A stretch of 64,000 nt of DNA, from assembly GCA_001600635.1 (NCBI GenBank), contig BCKL01000018.1:241974-305973 (forward strand), in the 5' to 3' direction. Position 1 is the first letter of the stretch. Every line of letters begins with the position of its first letter. Below the pieces are notes generated by a model, which worked only from the letters and a program-made list of their open reading frames with translations, was not told the DNA's origin and made no database searches. Positions 31,833 to 43,131 of the stretch are shown piece after piece. The translations under genes and the position numbers were made by a program. Source of the stretch: Leucosporidium creatinivorum. Taxonomy: Eukaryota > Basidiomycota > Microbotryomycetes > Leucosporidiales > Leucosporidiaceae.

Positions 31833-34707
31833 ATGTTTCTGTTCCAAACTAGCTCGTTAGCAGTAGCATACAAAGAGCCCAACCCGCTCCCCGCCCTCAT
31901 CGCAGTTGTAGTAGAATCGTATGTCTCTGCTCTCCCACATGCGGCTCTCTCTCGTCTGACCTCTCGCTGACCTCTCGCTCGCTGCAACTCGTACAGCATC
32001 CTCGAAGTCTTCTTCCTATGGTCAGTCTACGCTTCTACACCACTCTACTACACATCAGGTTATCGCACTACATCCCACTCCGAGTGGGAGATGACGACCA
32101 AGCCAAGCGGACGACTGCAACTCGTCAGAACGAGCGCGAGTGCAGTTGGGCGGCATTTCCTCGGGAGGGACGGACAGCAAGCAGAGGATGTAGCAGAGTA
32201 CTAGTAGTAGTAGCTAACTGTGCGGATTCTATTCGAACAGCCTCGTCGGATGGATCCTCGCTCGCAAAGGGATTGTCGATGATAAGGCCAAGAAGGTGAG
32301 CTTCCGCGCTTCATCCGCTACAGCTCCTCGAGCAGGTCAATGACTTCACTTTCCTTACAGATCCTCAACAAGCGTTCGTCCCCCCCCCTTTTCCCTCTCC
32401 CTCCTTCTCCCACTAACCCTCTCCCCTCCCTCTCTCAACGCCGAAAACAGTCAACGTATCCCTCTTCACCCCGGCGCTCCTCTTCTCCAAAGTCGCCTTC
32501 TCGCTCACGCCCGAGAAGCTCGCAGACTTGTACATCATCCCCGTGGGTTTTGTCATCATCTCGTGCTTCTCGGCCGTCGTGGCTTGGGGGATGGGCAAGG
32601 TGTTTAGGCTCAAGAAGAGTCAGAGGAATTTCGCCAGTACGTTGATAAGGTCTCTCTCCCTTTCTCCCCCCTCTTCTTCCCTCACACGCCTGTAATGTAC
32701 CTCCCCTCCCCCGTCCCATCGCCTTCTCCGCCCGACCGAGCCGAGCGCCGAGCTGACCTCCTTCCCCTCCCCTCTCACAGTCGCCTGCACCATGTTCCAA
32801 AACTCCAACTCCCTCCCCATCGCCCTCATGCAATCCCTCATCGGCGAACACATGCCCCTCAGCTGGGGACCCCACGATACCAAGGATAGTCAACTCGGTC
32901 GGGCGCTTTCTTGTTCGTCATTTCTCCCTCTCCTTCCGAGCCAGGAGGAAAAGCTGACCAGTGGGAAAAAAATTATGGCGATAGATTTGGTCCTCTTCTC
33001 CACCCTCGGCATCATCGTCCGCTGGTCCATCGGCGTCAAATTGCTCACCTCGGCCGAAGCTCAAGACGACGCGCCCCCTGCGGACCCCTTCACCGACGCA
33101 CAAGCCGAGGAAGAAGCCAGCTACTACCTCGAAAGCTCAGCGCACGAGCGGGGCGAGAGCCAGCCTCTTATCAACGGCGGCGGCGGCGCGGGAGCGGGAC
33201 TGGGGAGGAGGGGAGTGAAAGGCGGCGCAGGCGCGGGCGCGGGGAATGGAGTGGAGAATGGCATCGAGGGGGACGGGGCGGGGGCTTATGCGCTCAGGCA
33301 TAAGGGGAGTAACGCTTCGAGCGCTACCATCTCTGGTCCTGGCTCTGGAAACGGCGCGATGCTGGTGCGCGAGGAGGAGGAGGAGGACGATGTAGCGGCC
33401 TCCAAGGCCAAGGCGACGAAGCGCAAGCAGCGGGGACGCATCTTCCAGTCCTTCCCTAATACGCCTATTCCTTCGCAATACGGCGGATCGGACCCGTCCG
33501 ACTCGGAGGAGGAGGAGGATGAGGAGTGGGGAGCAGAGAGAGGCATGGGGAGGAGGTTTGTCGAAGGAGTGGAGGGGAGTAGGGTGTGGAGGTGGTTAGG
33601 GAAGGTGGGGAGACCGGTGCAGAGGGTCGGGAAGAAGGTGGGGGCGTTTGTGAGTTTCTCTGCTCTGCTCTGCTCGGCGAGGAAGAATGGACGCGTAGCT
33701 GACGCCCTCGACCACGACGGCTTCGCAGATGACCGTCCCCCTCTGGGCTGCACTCCTTTCCCTCGTCGTCGCTTGTATCCCGCCGTTGCAGCACGTCTTG
33801 AACGAGGCCGAACCGTTGAAGGCGTGAGTTTCCTCGGGTCTGGCTGGCTCTTTCGTCACCCGTCGGTCGGAGCCGAGTGAGATGGTTAGCTCGCTCGCTA
33901 ACTCTTTCCTCTTGCTTCTCTTCCTGCTTCTTTCCCCTCCACCGTCTATCTCGCAACGACGCCTCCGACGCCTCCCTCCCTCCCTCCCTCCCTCCCTCCA
34001 CAGCGCCATAAAAAACGCCGGCAACTGTTCCGTGCCCATCACCCTCGTCACCCTCGGCGCCTACTTCTACCGCCCCTCCCCACCCACCCCTCACCCTCGC
34101 GCCCCTCTCCTCGAGCGGCTGAATCCCTTCTCCAAATCCTCTCGCGCTGCTCCCTCCACCAACCAGCCTGGAGAGACGAGGACAGTGCTGGTCACGGTGA
34201 TTAGTAGGATGGTGATTGTCCCGCTGTGTCTTTTGCCCCTCTTTGGGTGGTGGGCGGCCAAGACGGTGAATGTGGCGGATGATCCCGTGTTTGTCGTCGT
34301 GGCTTGCTTGCTCATCGGGTGAGTGTGGCGATGAGTGATGAGGATGAGCGTTTCGAAGAACGAGACTGCTGACTCTCAACCCCTTCGATTGACGACGGGC
34401 AGAAGTCCGACGGCCATCACCCTCGCTCAGATCACCTCGAGCGCGGCGGGAGATACTTTCGAGAAGCTGAGTGAGTGTCGCAGGACTTGGAAGTATACCC
34501 TTGAGACGCGACTGCTAACCCTCGCCTTTCTCTTCTACAGTCTCCCGAACCCTCTTCGTCTCCTACGCCATCATGACGTGAGCTCGGCTTTGGCTTTTCT
34601 CCATCTCTCGCTGCCGACGCTGATCTCTCCCTCCTCCTCGATATGACAGCGCGCCCTGTACCATCGCCCTCGTCGTCGCGGCCCTCTTTATCGACAAGCT
34701 GCAGTAG
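31833..34707 (+). CDS. PIN-like (auxin efflux carrier family) membrane transporter
   Basis: A predicted 577-aa transporter. Its 12 exons are 31833-31918, 31997-32020, 32241-32295, 32361-32373, 32451-32636, 32781-32912, 32985-33649, 33729-33823, 34004-34318, 34403-34470, 34541-34577 and 34650-34707. N-terminal membrane segments include VGWILARKGI and the family motif KLNVSLFTPALLFSKVAFSL, then IACTMFQNSNSLPIALMQSL and GRALSYLVLFSTLGIIVRWS. A long hydrophilic loop of about 200 residues (Gly- and Glu-rich) follows. C-terminal segments are MTVPLWAALLSLVVACIPPL, ISRMVIVPLCLLPLFGWWAA and APCTIALVVAALFIDKLQ. Fungal members of the family sit in the ER or plasma membrane; substrate unknown. One donor is GTTCGT (32913) and exon 4 has only 13 nt. 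Confidence 0.9.
33965..34000 (+). repeat. (CCCT)n run in the transporter intron
   Basis: About eight CCTC units run up to the acceptor CACAG at 34003 and thus form an extended polypyrimidine tract. Confidence 0.8.
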
Positions 34708-35337
34708 TCAGCCCTCCTTCTCCCTTCACGGCGCTCCCTCGAGATTGACAGAACCTCGTATCGCTTTACGACTCGACAACCCCCTTACAAAAGCCTGTAC
34801 TACCACCTCTACTCTACTTGACTCGCTCGCTCGCAATACTATACACATGATGCACCGGCCGCGCTTTTGTTTGTCGCTCGACTCGAGACTGACTGGCTGG
34901 TCGAGGGGGTTCGCTGCCGCTGCGAGCTGCTGATGGGGCTGTTCGCTTTGGCTCTCGGTGCGATGGCGTACGGACAGGATGAAGTGCGCCGATGGAGCTA
35001 TGTACGAGAGATGGGGGGAGGGAGCTAGGGAGAGACATTGGAGGCGGGTTCGGCGCTCGCTAAGCGAGCAAAGGAAAGACGCGAGAGGAGGGTGCTAGTC
35101 CAGCGTCCAGTGGATCCTGAAGGTTGGAGTGGCAGGAGAGTCGACGGGAGTGGAGCAGCGGCTGTAGGCGTGGAAGGTGAGCGAGTTGACCTCGGCGATC
35201 ATGAAAGAAGGAGACCACGCGCGCTCACCTCGAGGCAGAGGAGGGGACCTCGCTCGCTGCAGGCGTCTCGTACTCTTGATCAGAGATTGCACGGAGTCCC
35301 TTCGCCCTGCAAAGACACGAGCGTGAGTCTCCAAAGC
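34708..35337. other. Intergenic region and 3' exons of the protease-like gene
   Basis: 3' flank of the transporter. On the minus strand, intron-like signals near 35225-35390 suggest that the gene at 35338-36100 continues into this stretch, but I could not fix its end. Confidence 0.35.
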
Positions 35338-36100
35338 TCATCCGGCGTTCTCGGCGAAGAACGAGCTCGACAACAGCCCGGTCACGCTCCTCCTCTTGGC
35401 ACACAGCTGCGCGACAGTAAGCCCATCGGAATCTAGATACATGACGACAGCTGGTCTCTCTCCCTCCATCGCGAACATGAACGTCGAAAGCCCTCCCAAA
35501 GTCTGTGCCGAGAATGATGTGCTGTTGAGCCGGCTGGGGGTTGACAAGGAGGTATGTACGCCTAGCACGCCCACCTCCGTAGAGACGAGCAATCGAATCC
35601 TCTGGGGCATGATCCACACCTCCCCCCCGCTATCACGAGTGAAAGTGAACTCCCCCTGAGCCTCGGCGAGGGGTTCGGCGTAGGAAGTGAGGTTGAGGTG
35701 GGTGAGGAGGGCGAGGGAGATGGACGAGACTTGTTGGCAGAGATGGAGGGTGGCGCTGATGAGGTGTAGCTGAGCGCCGATGAGGAGGGGGGAGAGGATG
35801 GGGGAGGGAGGCGTGTCGGCCGAGGGGCGGCGACGGCGAGGGAGGAGTGGGGATGGGAGAGCTGAGGAGGAGTGCTCATGTTGAGGTGTAGATGTGAGTG
35901 ATCGGATGTGTGGGAATGTGTGAAGTGAAGAACAGGAAGGGAGATTTTGAGATTTTGGCGAAGGGTGGCCGTGGAACGACGATCCTGCGAGCAGGGCGCT
36001 CAGGAGCTCGGTCGTCGCCTGACTCGAGTGCAGGCGTCCGGCAAGCCCATCAGATGCTGCAGGAGACCCCGGTGAAGTTGCAAGCGAGTTGGAAAGCATG
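35338..36100 (-). CDS. Retropepsin-like domain gene, copy 1 (looks degenerate)
   Basis: A minus-strand frame of about 250 codons from MLSNSLATSPGSPAASD. The first 80 residues are low complexity. The second half lines up by eye with the other two copies in the window: VSSISLALLTHLNLTSYAEP matches LSMVTWALVLQLGLAAFAEG of copy 3, RLLVSTEVGVLGVHTSL matches LVLSIAAGVLGAHEFLI, and AQTLGGLSTFMFAME matches the LGWDFARAFH region. The active-site signature of the family is not recognisable here. It could be a host gene that has lost activity or an old relic of an LTR-element protease. Its 3' end probably lies in further exons below 35338. Confidence 0.5.
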
Positions 36101-36415
36101 AGTTCGACCTCCAAACCGCCTGAGCGTTGAGCGGCGCGAGCTCGACCCCTTTACCCATCGCCGAGCGTGAGCTGAGACCCACGACGGTCGAGCCGGCGAG
36201 GTGCTGCTCACCGCTCGAGAAGAAGAGAAGATGTATTAATATAGCAACAACATTGCCGCTTCAAAGATGACCGATCCGCTCCCTCCCATACCACTGCAGG
36301 CCGTCTCCCGTTCCCTCGGCGTGAGCTCGCCCCCTCGTTCTACCCTCCAGCAGCATTCCACCCTCCCCCATCGCATCCCCAGATATTCTCCCTACCTCTT
36401 CCTGCGATCAACTCC
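36101..36415. other. Intergenic region with a TATA-like word
   Basis: Upstream of protease-like copy 1 on the minus strand lies CTATATTAATA (about 36235-36245), about 135 bp before its ATG. This spacing is close to the TATA boxes of copies 2 and 3. No gene seen. Confidence 0.4.
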
Positions 36416-37287
36416 TCACAATCTCCCTCCTGCACTCGCCAAAACCCGATTCTCCTCCTCCTTGGTCGAATCGCCGAAGCTTCTTCGGTGTCGAATCCCG
36501 AGGGTCGGTGAGGATGAGAGAGAGATGCGGGCGGCTTTGAGGACGATGGTGTCTGAGGATTCGGGTGGGGTCGAGGGTGTTGGGATTGTAGGTGAAGTGG
36601 AGGGGGAGGTTGACCGACGCGGATGAAGCTTGCCTGCTTGGTAAGGGTCAGCGAGAGCGATAGGAAGGTCGGGGTAGCAGGGACGTACTAGCGCCGTGCT
36701 GTTGAGCTTGCTCCTTCTTCTCCAGTACTTCGATACGGTCCAGAAGAGGCTTCCAAGCATCTGCAAGCGCGTGAGTTGGTCAGCTCTCCGCTTCTGCTAG
36801 TACGAGAGGACTACAGCTCACTAATAGCACTCCTCCTCTATTGCTCCATCCTAAGCAACACCATCCCTACATGCTTCGCCGTCCATCCCTTGTCATTCCC
36901 AGCGGCAGGTCTCCAGCTTTCGAACTGCCTGATCCTCATCGCTTCCTACAGAGGTGAAAGGCCTTGAGGGATGTTGACTTCGCGATGAAACAGCGGCACG
37001 AACGAGTGCACTGAGATCTCGATATCTCGCTGCCAGCGCTCGAACGATCGCGCTTGCTGCCGCAGCGCAGCGAGCGGTTCTTGCTCCGTAATCGACGTCG
37101 GCAGGCTCTGAAAGGACCGCTTGATATCCCTGTAGTGGTTGAACGCTAGGAGGAGGCTGGAAGAGCTGACGACGACGACGAATCGAGCTTCAGAAGGGAG
37201 AGGTCCTAAGGCGGGATGGAAGGGTCCTCGAGCGTCCTCCCCTGTAGTAGCAGGGTCGCTAGTGTAGCTCAGTTCGTAGTCGTACAT
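36416..37287 (-). CDS. Hypothetical coiled-coil protein with an in-frame TAG
   Basis: Exon 1 (37287-37000) encodes MYDYELSYTSDPATTGEDAR, then a helical part (LAFNHYRDIKRSFQSLP, ALRQQARSFERWQRDIEISV). Exon 2 starts at 36945 (EAMRIRQFESWRPAAGNDKG, WTAKHVGMVLLRMEQ) and meets TAG at 36838-36840. The same frame continues after the TAG, through an intron with a normal GTGAGC donor, a GCTGACC branch site and a GCAG acceptor, to AWKPLLDRIEVLEKKEQAQQ and a Ser/Pro tail ending at 36416. Either the gene ends at 36838 and the rest is another transcript, or the stop is an error, a read-through site or a disabling change. A GTGTAAGT...CTAG unit above 37287 looks like a 5' UTR intron. Family not recognised. 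Confidence 0.5.
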
Positions 37288-37694
37288 AGCTCTAGGATCC
37301 CACTCGTCGTCTCCGGGGCGAAAGCGAGACGTTAAGGGCGGCGAGTGAGTGGGAGGAGGGAAAGGGCTCGGAAGCTCGGCGGAGGGCTTGTCCTCGTCGG
37401 TGGTCACTTACACATGTCGCTCCAGCTCAGTCCTTCGCTAGGAGCTAAACTAGCACAGATCTCGAGTATCCAGCTTACTCTGCCTCTGCATATCTCGCTT
37501 GACTTTGGTTCGCTGCTCGGGGAGACTCTCTCTCTCGCTTCGACCCCACTCGCTCGCTTTCCTTCCTCGACTCAGCGTTCGCCCGGGAGGCATCCTCAAT
37601 ACACACCTACCGGCCTCGACCCAACTCCTTCCCCCCTTATCACTCCTACAGGGCAAGAACCTCTTCAAGAACCGTTCTTCCTCGCAAGCTGACC
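37288..37694. promoter_or_regulatory. Divergent intergenic region
   Basis: This is the shared upstream region of the minus-strand gene at 36416-37287 and the plus-strand gene at 37695. It includes the probable 5' UTR intron of the former (donor near 37400) and a CT-rich leader for the latter. Confidence 0.4.
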
Positions 37695-38526
37695 ATGGCA
37701 GCTCACTCACTCAACGCAAGGAGCCGCCTGGAAGACCTCGAGAGGAGCAAAAAAAGCCCTCGAAACCAACATCAAAGCCCTCAAAACCAGCAACGCCGAC
37801 CTCAAAGCCCGTGTCGAGCAACTAGAGCGCCGACTCAACACGAGCGCGGCGGGCGAGACGGCGAGGGCGGCGGAGAGGGCAAGGATGGTGGAGGAGGAGG
37901 ATACAAGGCGGAGGAATGAACTGTACCGCATCGGTGGTGAGGATCAAAGAATGAGGGATGAGGATGAGCGTAAGAAGGGGGAGACGCTCAGGGAAGTGGC
38001 CGAGGAAAGGAGGAAAACGGGCGAGGAGGGGAGGGAGGCCGCGGAGGGATTGAGGGAAGGGGGAGAGAAGAGAAGAGAGAGTGCTGAGACGGGTAGGGAG
38101 GGAGCTGAGGAGGTCAGGGAGGGAGCGGAGCTCGACAGGGAGAGAGCGGAGGCCGCCAGGCAGATTGATGAGGCTACGAGGACGACCAATGAGAACCAGC
38201 GAGCGGCACCCCAACCCACCATCATCCCACCTCTTCCTCAAGGCAGTGCCTACCTCAGGCAACTCCTCGCCACCCGCCGCCGACCTACCACCGTCCTCGC
38301 CCTCATCTCCATCACTTTCACCATCTTCACTGGGATCTGGAGCGCCCGAGGAGAGAACCTCGAGCGATGGCTTGCCTTGGGATTAGGTATGGGATCATGG
38401 GTGCCAGCTTGGATTCGGGGAGGGATGTTGGAAGTGAGGGGAAGGGCCGAGGGAACCCGCACGTTGAGGTGCATCGAGGTCACTCTGGTCCTCGTTGCGG
38501 CAAGCATGTTTGCTGGCGCGTTGTGA
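37695..38526 (+). CDS. Coiled-coil membrane protein with a 1-nt frame break
   Basis: The protein begins MAAHSLNARSRLEDLERSKK and continues as a regular charged coiled coil (ALETNIKALKTSNADLKARV, EQLERRLNTSAAGET), then long Glu/Arg-rich heptads (REVAEERRKTGEEGREAAEG). The two parts lie in different frames that meet at an A7 run (37749-37755); six A's would keep one frame. Near the C-terminus are hydrophobic segments (TTVLALISITFTIFTGIW; LERWLALGLGMGSWVPAWI; IEVTLVLVAASMFAGAL). It looks like a tail-anchored or multi-pass organelle protein of unknown family. The break is either a homopolymer sequencing error or a real frameshift. Confidence 0.6.
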
Positions 38527-39311
38527 GCTGCTGGCCTCCCTGCGGAGCGTGGAGGATGTTCCTGACTTCGTTCTCTTGTGCAGCGTTTGCCTCGGTATCA
38601 GCTGGAAGGAGAAGTGAGGGAGGAGTGAGCAATTGTGATAAACGCCTGTTACACTACACCTCCGACTACAGTTTACCCTGCAAGCAAGAGAGAAGCAAAA
38701 AGCTGAAGATGAGGACAAGTGAGGGATAGACCAGAGGAAGACCGAAGGCGTCTGCTATCCAGCTCGGCGATGCTTTCAAAGCTCGGTGATGCTTCGGCAG
38801 CTCAGTGCAGCCGCTCCAGCATGTGTAGAGTGCGAAGGACAGTGGTCGGTACGCCCACCTGAGCAAGAGCCGTCTTCCAGAACCTCGCCCGAAAGAGCCG
38901 ATGGCTGGTAGACCGAGGGCCCGAGCTGAACGACGAGAGTCGCAGCCAGCCGACCGAGACGACCCCTCGCTCCGACCAGCAGCTCCAGCCAACCTCCTAC
39001 AGCCGCCGCGACTGTTTTCAGCGCCTGAGAAGAGGCCCTCGGTCCTCGTCCGACACTACCCACTCACCGGCGCGCTCGAACGAAAAGCGATGGCGTTGTA
39101 GAGCGATGAAGCAGAGGTAGAGAGTCAAGCGCATGTGCTGTCGAAGGTCCAGCACAAAGCGAAGAGTTGGCCGACCAACCGACCGACCGACCGACGACGC
39201 GACGAGGACGAGCGCCGAACGCGCAACGAGATGGCGACTTGAAGCCGTTGCAATGCTGCTTGAACCCTCGTTGGACTACTACACAATCTCCTCGCGGCTT
39301 GTCGTAGTCGT
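38527..39311. other. Intergenic region with a short GACC repeat
   Basis: 3' flanks of two convergent genes. It includes a short (CCGA)n run at about 39172-39196 (GACCAACCGACCGACCGACC). No coding region supported. Confidence 0.4.
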
Positions 39312-42300
39312 TTAGTCTGTTGCATCGACGAAACGGGGTCAGCTTCCCATCCTCACTCCTCGCTCCTCGCTTTCTCGACACCCTACGCGAACGAGAAGAC
39401 GACGACGACGACTCACAGCTCCTTCCAAACAGCGTCCACCTCTTGGCGTCCTTGCCACAGTTGGGGCACTTCTTGCCGCTGACGTCGCCCCAACGAGCCT
39501 GGTCGTGAGGGATGCAGAGCGACTTGGCGCCGGCCGAGGGGGCCTTCTCGTCTTCGGCGCCTTCGACGGACCTGTGCGCGAGGGAGGGAGAGTGGGAGTG
39601 GAAGAGGGAGGGTGGTGGAGAGGAGGAGGAGGAGGAGGAGGAGGGAGGAGAGCGAGGGAGGAGGAGAGGTCAGCGTCGGCGCCGAGAAGGAAGGGAAGGG
39701 AACACGACGAGAAAGGACACGAGAGAAACTTACTCCTTCGCACTCCTATCCTTAATCTGATCCTCGCACTCCTCGACCTCACACCAAGGCAACGCAATGA
39801 CATGGTTCCTGTTGAGGGTCTTGACGAAATCCTTCCAATCCTCGACCACAGTGATGGCATCATCAAACTGCTTGCGCGCCTTGTTGAGCATGTCGTCGTG
39901 GATCTTGTTGAGGAGGGTTGGGATCGAGGTCGACAGGTCCGAGATGGCGAGATCTTGCTTGGAACCGTCGTGGCGCACGACGGCGACGACGGCGGATTTC
40001 TCGAGGTCCTTGGGGCCGAGCTCGAGGCGGATGGGGACTCCCTGGTGGTGGTAATGGTGATGGCGAGCGAGGAGAGGTGGGTGGCGTAGAGGGTAGGAGA
40101 GAGGCCAGCGAGTGGGAGGAGGGCGATGGGAGGGAAGAGAAGAGGATCGAGAAGGCGAGGTCAGCTCGGCGGTCCAACTCTCAGCTCGTCGTCCCCCTCG
40201 ACGACCGCTCGAGAGCGAGCGGAGAGAGGAGAAGATCAAACGACGAATTACTCACCTTGAGCTCCCAATCGTTGTACTTGAACGCGGGGGTGTACCCATC
40301 CCTCAAATCCGCCTTGGCCTTCAACCCCTTCTTGACCAACTCCTTGGCAATCCTATCCGTCTCATCGTACAACTTCTCCCTCATCTCCTCGGTCGTCTTG
40401 GCCGTAATGCCGGTAGGAATGACGACGACCTGCAGTTGGGCGACACGAGGAGGGAGGACCAATCCCTTATCGTCTCCATGGACCATGACCATCACGCCGA
40501 TACTCCTCGTCGACAAGCCCCACGAGTTCTGCCAAACATGCAGCTTGTCCCCCTTCTTCTCGGGGTCCTCGACCACAATGTTGAACATCTTGGAAAAGTT
40601 CTGTCCCAGACAGTGACTCGTTCCGCCCTGAATGCCGCGTCCCGTCGTAGGGATGAAGCCCTCGACCGTGGTGGTGTACAATCCACCAGCAAACTTCTCC
40701 TTCTCCGACTTGACTCCAGGCACGACGGGCACGGCGAGCAACTCCTCGTAGACGCGGCGGTAGAGGTCGAGGATCTGGAGCACTTCGGTGTCGGCTTCCG
40801 CCTTGGTTTGGAAGGCGGTGTGGCCTTCTTGCCAGAGGAACTCGCGCGTGCGGAGGAAGGGCTCTGTTTCGGGCGGCGTTTGAGGGAGAGGTCAGCGAGA
40901 GCCGAGATGAGAGAGACAAGGAGAGAGAGGACGAACGGGGGTTCTTGAACTCCCAACGGACGACCGAGTTCCACTGGTTGAGCTTGAGGGGGAGGTCGCG
41001 GTGGGAGCGGATCCACTGTGGGTCGCGTTCGAAGAACGGATCGTTAGCTCGGCTCGGCGACGACGAGATCAAAAGCGCGAGGAAGACGAACCTTGGCGTA
41101 GTAAGGGTACATGACCGTCTCGGAGGTAGGACGAATGGCGATAGGCTCCTCGAGGTCGGATTGTCCGCTGTATCGTCACGCACAGCTGTCAGCTCAGCAT
41201 CTCCAGCTTCCTCCGGAGACCCCTTCGCCGGGTTCGAGATGAAAGACAACTCACGCCCTAGTAACCCAAGCGACCTCGGGTGCGAATCCCTCGATATGGT
41301 CCTTCTCCCTCTCGAGGACCTTGGACGAGACAAACATGGGGAAGTAGGCGTTCTGGACGCCGAGCTCCTTGATGCCCGCGTCGAACCAGTCTGCGAGCGA
41401 GGAAGTTAGCGAGTGTCGATGAGTGGGGGGGAATGGGAGGGAGCGAGGGTGAGGAGTAGCGAGGAGGAGCGCGCCGAAAGAGGAAGGCGGGAAGGAGAGG
41501 AAAGAGGGAAGGATACGTACTCTGGATCTCCTGCCAGATGCCGTAGGACCAGGGCTTGAGGATGTAGCATCCCGAGATATCATAGTAATCGAGCATCTCT
41601 CCCTTGATGAGGGCCTGTATCATCGCATCGCAGGACCCAACCACTCGATCAGCGTTCCCTTCCCCCTTCCTCGGCGAGCTTCCTCGGCGACAAGGCTCAC
41701 CTGCGAATACCAATCTCCAAACACGGCCTGCTCCTTCTTGACCGTCATTCCGAGCTGCACGCCCGACTTGCCCTCAAGTTCCTTCTTGGCAGCGAGGGCG
41801 GCGGCCTCCTTGGCGGCGGTGGCGCCCGAGGGAGCGGAGGGCTTGGACTTGGGAGCCGAAGGGGCGGGGGCGCTGTTCGTTGGTTCGATCACACCGTCAG
41901 CGCGCGCGGGATGGGAGAAGAGGGAGGTAAGGGAGGAAGAGCGTACGCAGCCTCATCCCCCTTCTCGGCGAACTCAATCTCCCGGACAGCAGCGCCCTCG
42001 GTCTTGAACGCTTCGACGACCTTGGCGAATTCGGCGGGGGAGAGGGAGAGGGATTCGGTGGAGGGCTCGGTGGGGGAGGGGAGGGAGAGGGTCGAGAGAG
42101 TGGAGAGGGAGGAGGAGGTGATGAGGAGGGTGGAGGCGGTGAGGGAGGGGGGGAGGGAGAGGGGGGAGGCTGTGGGAGAGCGAAGTCTTAGCGGTTGAGA
42201 TGAGAATGAAGAGGTGCGAGACCGGAAGAAGAGATCAAAGACCAGCGGCCAGCTTCCCACCCTCCGCGACCGACGGAAGAAGGAGAGCGCCGCGGGTTCC

Positions 42301-42899
42301 AGCTCCTCGAGCCGTCTTGAAACCAGCGCATCAAGATTCCATAGATCAACGAGAATGTCGAGACGACGTTTAAGCCAACCCGCCAAACAACAGCCGCCCC
42401 GCTCAGCTCCAACAAGCTGAACAAAGCGCGCCGTGATAGCTGGGGGCGTCGAAAGGCCGTCTGCTCCTCGTCTAGCTCCTACAGAGCTGGCAGAGGACTC
42501 AAAAGCTTGATCTAAGCCTCAGGATCCTCGCCCCCCGCTGCTATCATCCTACAACCCCTCCCTTGCACGCCCACCGGAGAAAACGCATTGCCCCGCGCGT
42601 GAGTACTCACCCTCTTCCCTCTTCCTGCCGATAAGCTTGCCCAAATCCGCCCCCGAGACGGCCCTCATATCCTTCAAGCCAACCTGAGCGGCAAGAGCCT
42701 TGGCCGGTCCCAAGTTCTTGTTGAGTTCGATAGAGACGACGACGAGGTTGAGGTCTTGATCTTGGTTGTCGGGGTGTTTGGAGCCGGATTTGGGGGTGAA
42801 GAAGTAGGAGAGGAGGGGGGTTGTGTCATTGCTACTGGTGGTAGGAGCAGCAGTGAGGGAGAGAGAGGAGAGACGGGTAGAAATGGCTGAGAAATCCAT
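39312..42899 (-). CDS. Cytosolic prolyl-tRNA synthetase
   Basis: A predicted 714-aa class II ProRS. Exons in coding order are 42899-42611, 42169-41947, 41872-41701, 41614-41521, 41390-41255, 41167-41092, 41015-40937, 40863-40256, 40041-39734, 39571-39417 and 39316-39312. The N-terminal region (about 170 aa) resembles the editing-like domain of yeast ProRS. The catalytic core has [20 protein letters not shown], the class II motifs around [40 protein letters not shown] and [13 protein letters not shown], and [14 protein letters not shown]. The anticodon-binding region has VVVIPTGI and [11 protein letters not shown]. The eukaryotic zinc-binding end is KSLCIPHDQ and [20 protein letters not shown]. 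The last coding exon is only 5 nt (finishing Tyr and the stop). Confidence 0.96.
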
Positions 42900-43131
42900 C
42901 TTGAGGGGGAGGATTCGAGTGAAGCGTCTCTTGAAAGAGGGAGGTGTAGGGTGATAGGCCCTAGTAGTAGTGCCGAGAGTGAGAGCGGCTAGACGTTGTA
43001 AACGTAAAGCTGCCGTAATGACTGACTACAGAAACGAGCGAGCGGTAAGAAGGAGAAGGAGGCCTGAGGTCGCTTGATGCTTGACTCTTTGCCCTCCTCC
43101 TTCGTCTCGGCTCCAACTCTGCTACAACAGG
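42900..43131. promoter_or_regulatory. Divergent promoter ProRS / RPB10
   Basis: 232 bp separate the two start codons, so this is a compact bidirectional promoter between two housekeeping genes. Confidence 0.55.

Noticed and set aside
33465-34379. 304-codon minus-strand frame opposite the PIN-like transporter
   Set aside because: It runs through introns and exons of the transporter alike, has no recognisable domain, and is Arg/Ser/Gly-rich.
37822-38262. Minus-strand frame with Leu/Ser/Pro repeats opposite the coiled-coil gene
   Set aside because: Its repeat is the complement of the Glu/Arg heptads on the plus strand; no signal or domain of its own.
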